Assembly: GCA_021820105.1 (NCBI GenBank)
Contig: JAKAED010000012.1
Location: forward strand, 1 to 47,208
Length of the DNA stretch: 47,208 bases
Direction of reading: 5' to 3'
Source: Actinomycetes bacterium
Lineage (GTDB): Bacteria; Actinomycetota; Thermoleophilia; Solirubrobacterales; Solirubrobacteraceae
A program made the position numbers and the translations under genes. The notes below the pieces were generated by a model. It was not told the DNA's origin. It was given only the letters and a program-made list of their open reading frames with translations, and ran no database searches. How positions within the stretch are numbered: the stretch's first letter is position 1; every line of letters begins with the position of its first letter. This document shows positions 32,505-40,816 of the stretch, one piece after another.

Positions 32505-33707
32505 ATGCAGCGCGGCAGCTCAGCTGAGTTTGAGCGCGTGATCGGCAACGGAGGCGTTGTCCTGTTCCCCTCCGACACCGTGTATGGGCTCGCCTGTGAC
32601 CCTGAGAACAGCGACGCGATTGAGCGGTTGTACGCACTCAAGCGACGCCCGGCCGATAAGGCCGCCGCCGTGATGTTCTTTGACCTGCACGCCGGCCTGC
32701 GAGCGCTCCCGGAGATCGGGACGCGCACGCACGGGGTGCTCCACAGCCTCATGCCCGGCCCGATCACCGCACTGCTGAACAACCCGCGGGGTCGCTTCCC
32801 GCTCACATGTAGGGCGGATCCAGCCACGCTCGGGCTGAGGATCATCTCCGTGCCACAGCTTGAAGCTGTCCGCGTCCCGGTTCTGCAATCCAGTGCCAAC
32901 CTCTCAGGGGGCGCAGACGCGCGGCGCCTCGCCGACATCGCACCGGAGCTCAGGCGGGCCGTTGACCTGGTGATCGACGGCGGCGAGCTGCCCGGGGTCC
33001 CGTCGACCATCGTTGATCTCAGGCGCTACGAGGATGCTGGCGAGTGGTCGATCGTGCGCCTCGGTGCGGTGGACGAGCCGACGGTGGCGGCGAACCTTGA
33101 CTTGGCGTGGGAGTTCGACCCCGCGACCTATGCGGAGAGCGTGCGAGCAGACATCCGCGGATACGACGACTTCCAGGCGCGCGTCGCCGGAGCCGCGGCG
33201 ACGATGCTGACCGCCGCGGATGCTGACCGCGGTCGTGCACGGGTCCTGGAGCTTGGCGTGGGCACGGGGGAGACGACCACACGTCTGCTCGCTGCAATCC
33301 CTGACATTGAACTGGTCTGTCTCGACGCCAGCTCTGAGATGCTCGCCGAGGCACGCCGGGTGTTGCCCGAAGCACCCGTTGAGTTCGTGCATGGGCGACT
33401 TCAGGAGCCGCTGCCTGCCGGCAGCTTCGACCTGGTGGTGAGTTCCCTGACCATCCATCACCTCGACGATCGGGAGAAGTCGGAGCTTTTCAGGCGCATC
33501 CGCACGGCGCTTGCGACCGGCGGCCGCTTTGTGCTGGCGGATGTGATCGTGCCCGACGATCCGGCTGACGCCGCAATCCCGCTGACTCCCGGCTTTGACC
33601 GACCGAGCAGGCTTTCCGACCTGCTGAGATGGTTGAGTGCCGCCGGGTTTGGATCGGTTGAGGTGGTCCATCAGCGCGACGACCTTGCCATCGTCGTCGC
33701 CGCGTGA
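32505..33707 (+). CDS. Sua5/YrdC threonylcarbamoyl-AMP synthase fused to a methyltransferase
   Basis: Residues 1-190 are a complete YrdC/Sua5 domain: [12 protein letters not shown] (21-32), LKRRPADKA (45-53, binding the nucleotide phosphates), [19 protein letters not shown] (129-136) and PSTIVDLRR. It would make threonylcarbamoyl-AMP for the t6A base at position 37 of ANN-decoding tRNAs. Residues 200-400 are a class I methyltransferase: [16 protein letters not shown] (247-262), [23 protein letters not shown] and [14 protein letters not shown], most like CmoA/Methyltransf_12 enzymes. No stop or frame break separates them. Ordinary TsaC-type proteins are about 190-210 residues and Sua5 about 340 with a different C-terminal domain. 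Confidence 0.88.
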   Translation: MQRGSSAEFERVIGNGGVVLFPSDTVYGLACDPENSDAIERLYALKRRPADKAAAVMFFDLHAGLRALPEIGTRTHGVLHSLMPGPITALLNNPRGRFPLTCRADPATLGLRIISVPQLEAVRVPVLQSSANLSGGADARRLADIAPELRRAVDLVIDGGELPGVPSTIVDLRRYEDAGEWSIVRLGAVDEPTVAANLDLAWEFDPATYAESVRADIRGYDDFQARVAGAAATMLTAADADRGRARVLELGVGTGETTTRLLAAIPDIELVCLDASSEMLAEARRVLPEAPVEFVHGRLQEPLPAGSFDLVVSSLTIHHLDDREKSELFRRIRTALATGGRFVLADVIVPDDPADAAIPLTPGFDRPSRLSDLLRWLSAAGFGSVEVVHQRDDLAIVVAA

Positions 33708-33709
33708 GG

Positions 33710-33758
33710 GCGCCCGAAGCAGCGGCGAGGGCGCCCCAGCATCGACCGCTTCGGGCGC
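33710..33758 (+). terminator. Long inverted repeat between the fusion gene and glyA
   Basis: GCGCCCGAAGC (33710-33720) pairs perfectly with GCTTCGGGCGC (33748-33758) around a 27-base loop. It could end the translation-gene transcript; the glyA -10 box (TAGCCT, 33762-33767) follows directly. Confidence 0.45.
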
Positions 33759-33775
33759 TGGTAGCCTCGGAATCC

Positions 33776-35068
33776 ATGACCCAGCTCCCCGCCGACTACT
33801 TCAACGCCCCGCTGGCCGAGGTCGATCCCGAGATCGCAGAGATCCTGTCCAAGGAACTAGACCGCCAGCAGCAGACGCTCGAGATGATCGCGTCCGAGAA
33901 CTTCGTACCCGTGTCGATCCTGGAAGCTCAGGGATCCGTGTTGACCAACAAGTACGCGGAGGGCTACCCGGGCCGGCGGTACTACGGCGGCTGCGAGTTC
34001 GTGGACATGTCCGAGCAGCTCGCCATAGACCGCGCCAAGGCGCTGTTCGGAGCCGAGCACGCCAACGTGCAGCCGCATGCCGGCGCGCAGGCGAACATCG
34101 CCGTCTATCACGCCCTGCTGCAGCCGGGGGACAAGCTCATGGGTCTGGAGCTTGCCCACGGGGGGCACCTCACGCACGGCATGAAACTGAACGCCTCTGG
34201 GCGGTTGTATGAGATCGTCACATACGGAGTCGACCGAGAGACCAGCAGGATCGACATGGACGAGGTTGCGCGGATCGCCCATGAGCAGCGCCCGAAGATG
34301 ATCGTGGCCGGCTGGTCGGCCTATCCGCGCCAGCTCGACTTCGCGCGGTTCCGGGAGATCGCGGATGAGGTCGGCGCCCTCCTGTTCGTCGACATGGCTC
34401 ACTTCGCCGGGCTCGTCGCCACCGGTCTGCACCCCTCACCGGTCCCGTACGCGGATGTGATCGCCACGACCATTCACAAGACGCTCGGCGGTCCTCGCTC
34501 CGGGATGATCCTCTGCCGCGAGGAGTACGCCAAGAAGATCGACTCGGCCGTGTTCCCCGGCCAGCAGGGCGGCCCGCTCGAGCATGTGATCGCTGCCAAG
34601 GCGGTGGCGCTGCGGATCGCGGCGTCCGAGGCTTTCAAGGAGCGCCAGGTTCGGACGCTGGCGGGTGCTAAGTCCCTGGCGGAGACGATGCTCGGGGCGG
34701 GGCATGGAATCTCCGTGCTGACGGGCGGCACGGACGTGCACCTGATCCTGGCGGATCTGCGCGAGTCAGAGCTCGACGGCAGCCAGGCGCAGGATCGGCT
34801 GCACTCGATCGGGATCACCGTCAACCGCAACGCCGTGCCGTTTGATCCGCGCCCACCGATGGTCACCTCAGGACTGCGAATCGGGACGCCCGCGCTGGCC
34901 ACGCGCGGACTCCAGGCGGCTGACTTCACCGAGATCGGCGAGCTGATCGTGGCCGCGCTCTCCCCGGGCGATTTTGAGGCTCGCCGGGCCGAACTCGCGG
35001 AGCGGGTGGCTGCGATCGCCGAGCGCTACCCCCTGTACGCGGGGCTTGCGCCTTACGCCGCGGTCTGA
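33776..35068 (+). CDS. glyA: Serine hydroxymethyltransferase
   Basis: The 430-residue PLP enzyme interconverts serine and glycine and loads tetrahydrofolate with one-carbon units. Seen: [80 protein letters not shown], the PLP lysine in [15 protein letters not shown], and [25 protein letters not shown] 33776 gives the normal N-terminus, and a TAGCCT box ends eight bases before it. The last seven codons and the stop lie inside the first copy of a 46-bp tandem repeat that continues past the gene. Confidence 0.97.
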   Translation: MTQLPADYFNAPLAEVDPEIAEILSKELDRQQQTLEMIASENFVPVSILEAQGSVLTNKYAEGYPGRRYYGGCEFVDMSEQLAIDRAKALFGAEHANVQPHAGAQANIAVYHALLQPGDKLMGLELAHGGHLTHGMKLNASGRLYEIVTYGVDRETSRIDMDEVARIAHEQRPKMIVAGWSAYPRQLDFARFREIADEVGALLFVDMAHFAGLVATGLHPSPVPYADVIATTIHKTLGGPRSGMILCREEYAKKIDSAVFPGQQGGPLEHVIAAKAVALRIAASEAFKERQVRTLAGAKSLAETMLGAGHGISVLTGGTDVHLILADLRESELDGSQAQDRLHSIGITVNRNAVPFDPRPPMVTSGLRIGTPALATRGLQAADFTEIGELIVAALSPGDFEARRAELAERVAAIAERYPLYAGLAPYAAV

Positions 35069-35168
35069 GGGGCCTGGTCGGTAGGGGTCTGAGGCGCCTT
35101 ACGCCGCGGTCTGAGGGGCCTGGTCGGTGGGGGTCTGAGGGGCCTGGTCGGTAGGGGTCTGAGGCGCC
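35048..35168. repeat. 46-bp tandem repeat containing the glyA stop codon
   Basis: Copy one (35048-35093) and copy two (35094-35139) differ at one base. A third, partial copy (35140-35163) repeats the last 24 bases and runs into the first five of the next. The first 21 bases of the unit encode the glyA ending APYAAV-stop, so copy two duplicates that coding tail in untranslated DNA. The GGCCTGGTCGGT core occurs three times. Confidence 0.9.
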
Positions 35169-35202
35169 AGCTCCGTGGCCCATCTTGCCGAAGGGCAGTC
35201 GA

Positions 35203-35236
35203 ATCTGTGCCGAATCGCTGTCCGATCTGTGCCGAA
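35203..35236. promoter_or_regulatory. Pair of 12-bp direct repeats upstream of the AbiEi-type gene
   Basis: ATCTGTGCCGAA occurs at 35203-35214 and 35225-35236, 22 bases apart (about two helical turns), 59 bases before the next gene. This could be the binding site of that gene's own winged-helix domain, since AbiEi-type antitoxins repress their promoters through repeats. Confidence 0.35.
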
Positions 35237-35294
35237 AGTGTGAAAAGGAGGCCGTCCGAGGCCGCTGCTGGCTCCAAGGGTGGATATTCGGGGC

Positions 35295-36323
35295 ATGTCA
35301 CGCCGCCGCGAACCGCCCCGAGCCGCCAAACCTTCGACAGAGGCGCCGATTTGGCGGATCGGGGCGGCTGAGCCGCCCGGGAACGACAAGCCTCTGATTC
35401 CCGAGGAGGTGTGGCGGCTCGAGGCGGTTCGTGGACGAGGCGACGCGGAGGTGGCGCGGATCGCCGAGCTCCAACGGGGCATCATCGCCCGAGCGCAGCT
35501 GCTAGCCGCCGGCATCAGCGCCGCCGGCATCAAACACCGCCTCCAGGGCCGTCGGTTGCACGTGGTGCATCCGGGTGTCTACGTTGTCGGCCGACCACGA
35601 CTGGAGCCGCTGGCGGGCTGCACCGCGGCCGTCATCCATCTGCGGGGGCAGGGCGTTCTGAGCCACGTCTCCGCGGCACGCATCTGGCAGCTGACAGAGG
35701 CGCCGGAGCTTCCGGTCGAGGTCATCACGCGCGCCACCGGCGCCAAGACGCGGCCCGGCATCGTGGTCCATCGCAGCAGAACCCTGGGGGAGATCGACAT
35801 CCAAAGATGCGATCGGCTGCCGGTCACGAGCCCCGCACGAACGCTCGTTGATCTGGCCAGCACCCTCGACCCTGACGAGTTGGAGGCCGCATACGCCATC
35901 GCTTGCAGGCGCGGGCTGGTCGACCGCAGCCAAGTCGTGTCGGCGATCGCGCGGGCAAGCCTGTCTCGCGGGGTGGCAACGCTGCGGGCGCTTCTGGACC
36001 GGGATGGTTCGCCGATGCTCAGCCGCTCAGGCTATGAGCACAAACTGATCGCGCTGCTCAGACGAGCCGAGCTGCCGGCACCGGAGGTGAACGCCAGCGT
36101 GCTGGGGATGGAGGTTGACCTGCTCTGGCGTGAGCAGCAGCTGGTCGTCGAGTTTGATGGGTTCGGCTTTCACGCGAGCCGGGCGGCATTTGAGCGGGAT
36201 CGGCTCAGAGATCAGCGCCTGGTGGCAGCGGGCTTCAGGGTGATAAGGATCACCGCGCGACAGCTGGACCAGCATCCGGAGGCGGTGCTGGCGCGCATCG
36301 CAGCGGCGCTCGCGCGGTGTTGA
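35295..36323 (+). CDS. AbiEi-type antitoxin-like / DUF559 protein
   Basis: The 342-residue protein combines three parts. The N-terminal winged-helix domain of AbiEi type spans roughly 45-105 (AELQRGIIARAQLLAAGISAAGIKHRLQGRRLHVVHPGVYVVG). A middle part is typical of this family (GVLSHVSAARIWQL, VVHRSRTL, LPVTSPARTLVDLAS). The C-terminal DUF559/Vsr-like nuclease fold reads VDLLWREQQLVVEFDGFGFHASRAAFERDRLRDQRLVAAGFRVIRIT, with Asp, Glu and Lys/Arg/Gln positions of the PD-(D/E)XK kind. No AbiEii toxin partner is adjacent. ATG 35295 follows a GATATT box by six bases. Such genes are multicopy in actinobacteria and their biological role is unproven. Confidence 0.85.
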   Translation: MSRRREPPRAAKPSTEAPIWRIGAAEPPGNDKPLIPEEVWRLEAVRGRGDAEVARIAELQRGIIARAQLLAAGISAAGIKHRLQGRRLHVVHPGVYVVGRPRLEPLAGCTAAVIHLRGQGVLSHVSAARIWQLTEAPELPVEVITRATGAKTRPGIVVHRSRTLGEIDIQRCDRLPVTSPARTLVDLASTLDPDELEAAYAIACRRGLVDRSQVVSAIARASLSRGVATLRALLDRDGSPMLSRSGYEHKLIALLRRAELPAPEVNASVLGMEVDLLWREQQLVVEFDGFGFHASRAAFERDRLRDQRLVAAGFRVIRITARQLDQHPEAVLARIAAALARC

Positions 36324-36386
36324 AAGCTGGTCTCCGGGGCGCTCAAATCATCCAGTCGCCAGCTGCTGGCATGCTTATGGCGCCAG

Positions 36387-37619
36387 ATGCGTTACTGGGA
36401 TGCCGTCTACGCCTTCCTCGTCGCGACGGCCGTCGCCGCGCTGCTGACGCCTTTGGCGGGGCGGCTGGCACGGCGTGTCGGCGCCATTGCCCACCCGTCT
36501 GACCGCGGGCTGGCGCGCAAGCCGACGCCTGAGCTGGGCGGGTTGGCGATTCTCGCCGGAGTCATCATCGCGGCCGCGATCTGGATGCCGGCGATCATCC
36601 CGCTGCAGCGATCACCGGGTGAGCTGCGTCCGTCCGTAGTGCACACCTGGCCGGTCCTGATGGGCGCCGTGCTGATCGCGCTGATCGGCGCAGTCGACGA
36701 TGCGGTTGACCTCAAACCGCTCCTGAAACTGCTGGGTCAGATCGCCGCTGCGGTCGCGGCCACGGCTGCCGGTGCGGTGATCAAGGGGCTCACGGTTCCG
36801 TTCATCGGCTACCTCGCCTTCCCGGACAGCGGCCGGGAGCTGACCGTCGTTTGGCTGGTCGCACTGATGAACATCGTCAACTTCTCAGACGGCGTGGACG
36901 GCCTGGCGGCCGGCGTCTGCGCGATTGATGGCGCCGCCTTCTCAGTGATCGCCTTCAGGATCCAGGGGGGCACAAGCGCCGCCGCTGTGCTGGCGGCGGT
37001 CACCGCCGGCGCCTCAATCGGGTTCCTGTTCCACAACAGCTACCCGGCCAAGATCTTCATGGGTGATACGGGATCGAACCTGCTCGGCTACCTGCTCGGG
37101 GTGGTGGCCGTGATCGGATCGCTCAAGACCAATGCCGCGATCGCCCTGGCGGTACCGCTGCTGGTCCTTGCCGTCCCGTTCATGGACACCGGCTTCGTCG
37201 TTGCCAAGCGGCTGAAGTACAAGCGCAAGCCCTGGGACGCCGACAACTGGCACTTCCATCACCGCATGGCGAACATCGGCTTCAGCCAGCGCAAGACGGT
37301 CGCGTACCTGTACGCGTGGACGCTGATGCTCGCCGGGGTCGCCGTGGCGCTGCAGTTCGTGCCATACAAGTACCACCATGCCCCCGGCCACTACCACCTC
37401 GGCTGGAGCATCGTGATGGCGGCGATCCTGGTGCTGGCAGCGGCCGCCAGCGTCTACCTCGTCTACGTGCTGGAGATCTTCAAGTTCAAGAACCTGCGGG
37501 CGACCCAGCTGCGCAGAGCCGATCCTGAGACGACTGAGCACGAGATCGTCGCGAGCGTGCAGCGCGACATCGAGACGGGCGAGTTTGACGCGATCAGGCA
37601 ACCGGAGCCGCAGGGGTGA
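36387..37619 (+). CDS. wecA: WecA-type undecaprenyl-phosphate GlcNAc-1-phosphate transferase
   Basis: The 410-residue enzyme has about eleven membrane helices and starts cell-wall polymer synthesis by joining GlcNAc-1-P to the lipid carrier. Seen: PTPELGGLAI, IGAVDDAVDLKPLLKLLGQ (the catalytic DD), NIVNFSDGVDGLAAG, FMGDTGSNLLGYLLG and the HxHHR-type loop WHFHHRMANIGFSQRKTV. In mycobacteria (rfe, Rv1302) it initiates arabinogalactan linkage synthesis and lies next to the atp operon; here atpB is about 6 kb further on. The C-terminal 60 residues are cytoplasmic and acidic. It couples to the antiporter by GTGA. A 13-bp palindrome lies just upstream. Confidence 0.92.
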   Translation: MRYWDAVYAFLVATAVAALLTPLAGRLARRVGAIAHPSDRGLARKPTPELGGLAILAGVIIAAAIWMPAIIPLQRSPGELRPSVVHTWPVLMGAVLIALIGAVDDAVDLKPLLKLLGQIAAAVAATAAGAVIKGLTVPFIGYLAFPDSGRELTVVWLVALMNIVNFSDGVDGLAAGVCAIDGAAFSVIAFRIQGGTSAAAVLAAVTAGASIGFLFHNSYPAKIFMGDTGSNLLGYLLGVVAVIGSLKTNAAIALAVPLLVLAVPFMDTGFVVAKRLKYKRKPWDADNWHFHHRMANIGFSQRKTVAYLYAWTLMLAGVAVALQFVPYKYHHAPGHYHLGWSIVMAAILVLAAAASVYLVYVLEIFKFKNLRATQLRRADPETTEHEIVASVQRDIETGEFDAIRQPEPQG

Positions 37620-38674
37620 CCCGGTTCGAGCGGGGGCTCGTCGCCCTGGTGTTGCTGCTCACCGGGTTGGCCGCGGCCGGTCGGTATCTCAGCGGCTTTC
37701 CAGATGTGGTGGCCTTCATCCTGGCCGCGCTCGCGCTCGCGGGCCAGGCCTGGGCAGTATCGCTGGCAACCGAGCAGGTCGGGATGCGCTTCAGTCCTGC
37801 CGCGACCGGCGTGCTGCAGTCCACGATCGGCAACCTTCCGGAGTTCTTCGTGGTGCTGTTCGCGCTCGAGGCGAGGCTGACGACCGTTGCAGAGACGGCC
37901 CTGATCGGATCGATCCTCGTCAACGCGCTGCTGGTTCTCGGTCTCGTGCTGCTGACCGGCTCCGCTCGGGAAAGTGGCGGCGTGATGCGCTTCCACGCTG
38001 GGCTGCCGAACGACACGGCGACACTGCTGCTGGTCGCCTCGCTGGTGATCGTGTTGCTCGGATTGCTGGCGGGCTCGCACGGGAGCGCCGGTGTGCATGC
38101 GGAGACCATCAGCATCGTCGGGGCGGCTGCACTGCTGATCATCTACGCGGTCTGGATGCGGCAGTACCTGCGAGCCGGCTCCACAACACAACAGAATGGA
38201 ACCGAAGCGCCGCGCCTCAACCTCGCCACCGCCCTGACGCTGCTCGTCGGTGCCGGCCTGGGCTCCGCCTTCGTGTCGGATTGGTTCGTGCATGCGCTTG
38301 AGCCGACCATCCATCAGGTCCACTTGACGCAGACCTTTGCGGGGATCGTGATCGTCGCGATTGCCGGCAACGCCGTGGAGAACGCCGCCGGCATCTACCT
38401 TGCCTACCGAGGCAGGCACGACCTGGCAATCAGCGTCGTCAAGAACTCCGTGGCGCAGATTGCCGCGTTTCTCTACCCGCTGATGGTGCTGGTGTCGCTG
38501 CTGACCGCCTCGCGACTCACGTTCGCGATGCAGCCGGTCTGGATCGGCGCGTTGATCGGAACAGCGATCCTGATCTGGCAGATCACCGGAGACGGCGAGG
38601 CGACCCCGTTCGAGGGAACCGCGCTGATCGCCGTGTACGTGGTGTTGGCTACGGTCGCCGCCTTCCAACCCTAG
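37616..38674 (+). CDS. Ca2+/H+ antiporter, CaCA family (ChaA/CAX-like)
   Basis: The 352-residue protein has eleven or so helices and two inverted alpha-repeats: ATGVLQSTIGNLPEFFVVLFALEA in the first half and FAGIVIVAIAGNAVENAAGIYLAYRGRHDLAISVVKNSVAQIAAFLYPLMV in the second. The paired acidic residues (NLPE and NAVEN) form the cation site. It exports calcium, or another cation, in exchange for protons. The GTG start overlaps the wecA stop, so both are cotranscribed, and a perfect GC hairpin ends the pair. Confidence 0.92.
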   Translation: MTRFERGLVALVLLLTGLAAAGRYLSGFPDVVAFILAALALAGQAWAVSLATEQVGMRFSPAATGVLQSTIGNLPEFFVVLFALEARLTTVAETALIGSILVNALLVLGLVLLTGSARESGGVMRFHAGLPNDTATLLLVASLVIVLLGLLAGSHGSAGVHAETISIVGAAALLIIYAVWMRQYLRAGSTTQQNGTEAPRLNLATALTLLVGAGLGSAFVSDWFVHALEPTIHQVHLTQTFAGIVIVAIAGNAVENAAGIYLAYRGRHDLAISVVKNSVAQIAAFLYPLMVLVSLLTASRLTFAMQPVWIGALIGTAILIWQITGDGEATPFEGTALIAVYVVLATVAAFQP

Positions 38675-38683
38675 AGCGCTTCC

Positions 38684-38716
38684 CGGGGGTGCCGGCTTGC
38701 TTGCTCGGCACCCCCG
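38684..38716 (+). terminator. Terminator after the Ca2+/H+ antiporter
   Basis: An 11-bp perfect stem (38684-38694 with 38706-38716) encloses an 11-base loop. Confidence 0.8.
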
Positions 38717-38745
38717 ACCTGAGCCGTTTCGGCAGCACCTCCTGC

Positions 38746-38772
38746 TAAGCTGACGTTTACGTAAGAAAACGT
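38746..38772 (+). promoter_or_regulatory. Promoter and MerR-type operator of the MFS-merR operon
   Basis: CTGACGTTTACGTAAG (38750-38765) is a seven-two-seven palindrome with one mismatch, the shape of MerR-family sites. A second symmetry, ACGTTT with AAACGT (38753-38758, 38767-38772), overlaps it. A -10-like TAAGCT (38746-38751) overlaps its left edge. The MerR protein encoded two genes downstream is the likely binder; no -35 is clear. Confidence 0.5.
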
Positions 38773-38789
38773 TTCGAGCCGAGGACAAG

Positions 38790-40322
38790 ATGTCGAGCTC
38801 CACAACCGCCAGCGGACCGGCGCGCCGTTTCGGCGTGGATGCAGGGCACGACCACTACAAGTGGTGGGCGCTCTCCTGCACCAGCATGGGCATGCTGCTT
38901 GCGACGATCAATTCAGGCACCCTGATCATCGCGCTGCCCGACCTTGAGCGTCACCTCCACACCAGCCTGCTGACGCTCGTCTGGGTGATCCTCGTGTACA
39001 TGATCGCCTCGACCGTACTTGTGTTGAGCGCCGGTCGCCTGTCGGACCAATTCGGGCGCAAGAACGCCTACATCGCCGGCTTTGTGTTGTTTGCCGCCGC
39101 CTCGCTAGGTGCCGGTTTCTCGACCGGGGGGACCGAGCTGATCCTGTGGCGGATCGCGCAGGGCGTGGGCGGCTCGTTCCTGTTCGCCAATGCCGGCGCG
39201 ATTGTGACCGACGCGTTTCCGCGCGAGCAGCTTGGCGTTGCGATGGGAACCAACACGATGGTTGCTGCGGTGGGATTGGTCATCGGCCCCGTGCTCGGAG
39301 GCGCGTTGGTCGACATCTCATGGCACTGGGTGTTCTGGTTCAACGTGCCGTTCGGGCTGCTCGGGAGTCTGTGGGCGTTTGCGATTCTGCGCGAGATCAC
39401 CGGCCGCAGTGAGGACACGAGCTTTGACGCCCTCGGCACCGCGACCTTCCTCGTGGGTCTGACGGGGCTGGTGCTCGGGATCTCCAAGGGAGGGATCGAG
39501 GGCTGGCACGGACCTGTCGTGTTTGGCGGCCTTGCCGCAGCGGTGGTCTTCATCCCCCTGTTCGTCCTGATCGAGCGCCACCACCGAGCGCCGATGCTCG
39601 ATCTCACGATTTTCAACAACCGTCTCTTCAGTGCCGCGTCGGCCGCCGCCTTCCTGAACGGGCTGGCGCGCTTTGCGCTGATGTTCGTGTTCGTCTTCTA
39701 CTTCCAGGGGGTGCAGGGCGACTCGCCGATCCTCGCCGGGTTGAAGCTCGCGCCGCTGGCTGTTGGGATGCTGATCGCCTCGCCGATCGCCGGCATCTAC
39801 GCCGACCGGAAGGGCTCCCGTGGGCTCGCTTCGCTCGGGATGCTCGTCACCGCCGCCGGCCTGCTCTTGATGACCACGCTCCAGCAGAACACCAGCTACT
39901 GGTGGCCGGGCCTGTTCCAGCTGATCGTCGGCGTCGGCTCGGGCATGTTCAACTCACCCAACACGGCGGCGATGATGGGCGTGGTGGCTCCGCACCGCAG
40001 AGGCATTGCGTCCGGAGCGCGCATCCTGGTGCAGAACACCGGGGCGGTGCTATCAATCGCGTTTGTGATGGCGGTTGTCACCTCCGGCATTCCACCGAAG
40101 GTCCTGTTCAGCATCTTCTCCGGACTTGGAACGCGCATCAGTTCGACTCAGATGGCTCCGTTCCTGGCCAACATGCACCTGGCGCTCTGGTGCATGACGG
40201 CGCTCTCCGTGATCGGGGCGGTGGTCGCATTTGCGCGACCCAAATATTTCGGTGATCAGGCGGAGGCCAGCGGATCGGTGGTGCCCGCCGCTGGAGAGAA
40301 ACCCAGGGCGGCGGCGGTCTGA
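38790..40322 (+). CDS. MFS drug-efflux transporter, DHA2 family (14 helices)
   Basis: The 510-residue protein is a proton-driven exporter of the EmrB/QacA type. Motifs: the first helix region with TINSGTLIIALPDLERHL, LSAGRLSDQFGRKNAYIAGF (motif A), RIAQGVGGSFLFANAGAIVTDAFPREQLGVAMG (motifs B and C neighbourhood), and VIGPVLGGALVDISWHWVFWFNVPFGLLG. Fourteen hydrophobic segments can be counted. GAGGA lies four bases before the ATG. The overlapping merR gene suggests drug-inducible expression; the substrate is unknown. Confidence 0.94.
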   Translation: MSSSTTASGPARRFGVDAGHDHYKWWALSCTSMGMLLATINSGTLIIALPDLERHLHTSLLTLVWVILVYMIASTVLVLSAGRLSDQFGRKNAYIAGFVLFAAASLGAGFSTGGTELILWRIAQGVGGSFLFANAGAIVTDAFPREQLGVAMGTNTMVAAVGLVIGPVLGGALVDISWHWVFWFNVPFGLLGSLWAFAILREITGRSEDTSFDALGTATFLVGLTGLVLGISKGGIEGWHGPVVFGGLAAAVVFIPLFVLIERHHRAPMLDLTIFNNRLFSAASAAAFLNGLARFALMFVFVFYFQGVQGDSPILAGLKLAPLAVGMLIASPIAGIYADRKGSRGLASLGMLVTAAGLLLMTTLQQNTSYWWPGLFQLIVGVGSGMFNSPNTAAMMGVVAPHRRGIASGARILVQNTGAVLSIAFVMAVVTSGIPPKVLFSIFSGLGTRISSTQMAPFLANMHLALWCMTALSVIGAVVAFARPKYFGDQAEASGSVVPAAGEKPRAAAV

Positions 40323-40816
40323 TGACGGCCACAGCAGAGCCCTCCGACGGATCGCGGCCGACCGGCCAGCGGGCCATGCGGATTGGCGAGGTGGCTGAGC
40401 TGACTGGCACGACCCCCCGCACTATCCGCTACTACGAGGAGATCGGCCTGCTCGCCGGCGGCTCGGGACGCGAGCTCGGCAGGCACCGCTGCTACACCAG
40501 CGCGGACGTGGACCGGATCATGGAGATCGTGCGCCTGCGTGACCTCCTCGGGCTGAGCTTGGAAGAGCTCTCCCGGCTGTTGGATGCGGAGAGCGCCCGG
40601 GCCGATATCAGGCGCGAGTTCTATGAGACGGAGGATCCCGAGCGGCGCCACGCTCTGGGCCTGCAGTCGCTCGATCATATCCGCACGCAGCTTGAGCTGG
40701 TCCGCAGCCGGATCGCGGAGCTAACCCGTCTGGAAGACGATCTGGCCGATAAGGAGCAGCTCGTGGTCGACAAGCTCGCCTCGCTCGAGCAGGCGCTGGA
40801 GCGTGAGCGGGCCTAG
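40322..40816 (+). CDS. MerR-family transcriptional regulator
   Basis: The 164-residue protein has an N-terminal tail of 18 residues and then the MerR helix-turn-helix and wing (MRIGEVAELTGTTPRTIRYYEEIGLL, RCYTSADVDRIMEIVRLRDLLGLSLEELSRLL). A long C-terminal coiled coil follows (HIRTQLELVRSRIAELTRLEDDLADKEQLVVDKLASLEQAL) with no separate effector domain or Cys metal site. It overlaps the exporter stop (TGATG), so it is coexpressed with its presumed target. Starting at the internal ATG (40376) is possible. Confidence 0.92.
   Translation: MTATAEPSDGSRPTGQRAMRIGEVAELTGTTPRTIRYYEEIGLLAGGSGRELGRHRCYTSADVDRIMEIVRLRDLLGLSLEELSRLLDAESARADIRREFYETEDPERRHALGLQSLDHIRTQLELVRSRIAELTRLEDDLADKEQLVVDKLASLEQALERERA

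Noticed and set aside
35048-35168. Possible CRISPR array
   Set aside because: The units are contiguous with no unique spacers, one unit contains the glyA stop codon, and no cas genes are present.
35053-35533. Minus-strand frames with TPTDQAPQ repeats over the glyA tail
   Set aside because: The peptide repeat is simply the translation of the 46-bp DNA repeat; no ribosome site, and the frames overlap the AbiEi-type gene.
37463-38803. Long minus-strand open frame (446 codons) opposite wecA and the Ca2+/H+ antiporter
   Set aside because: Antisense shadow of two clear membrane-protein genes; composition is Arg/Gln/His-rich with no start signal or family resemblance.
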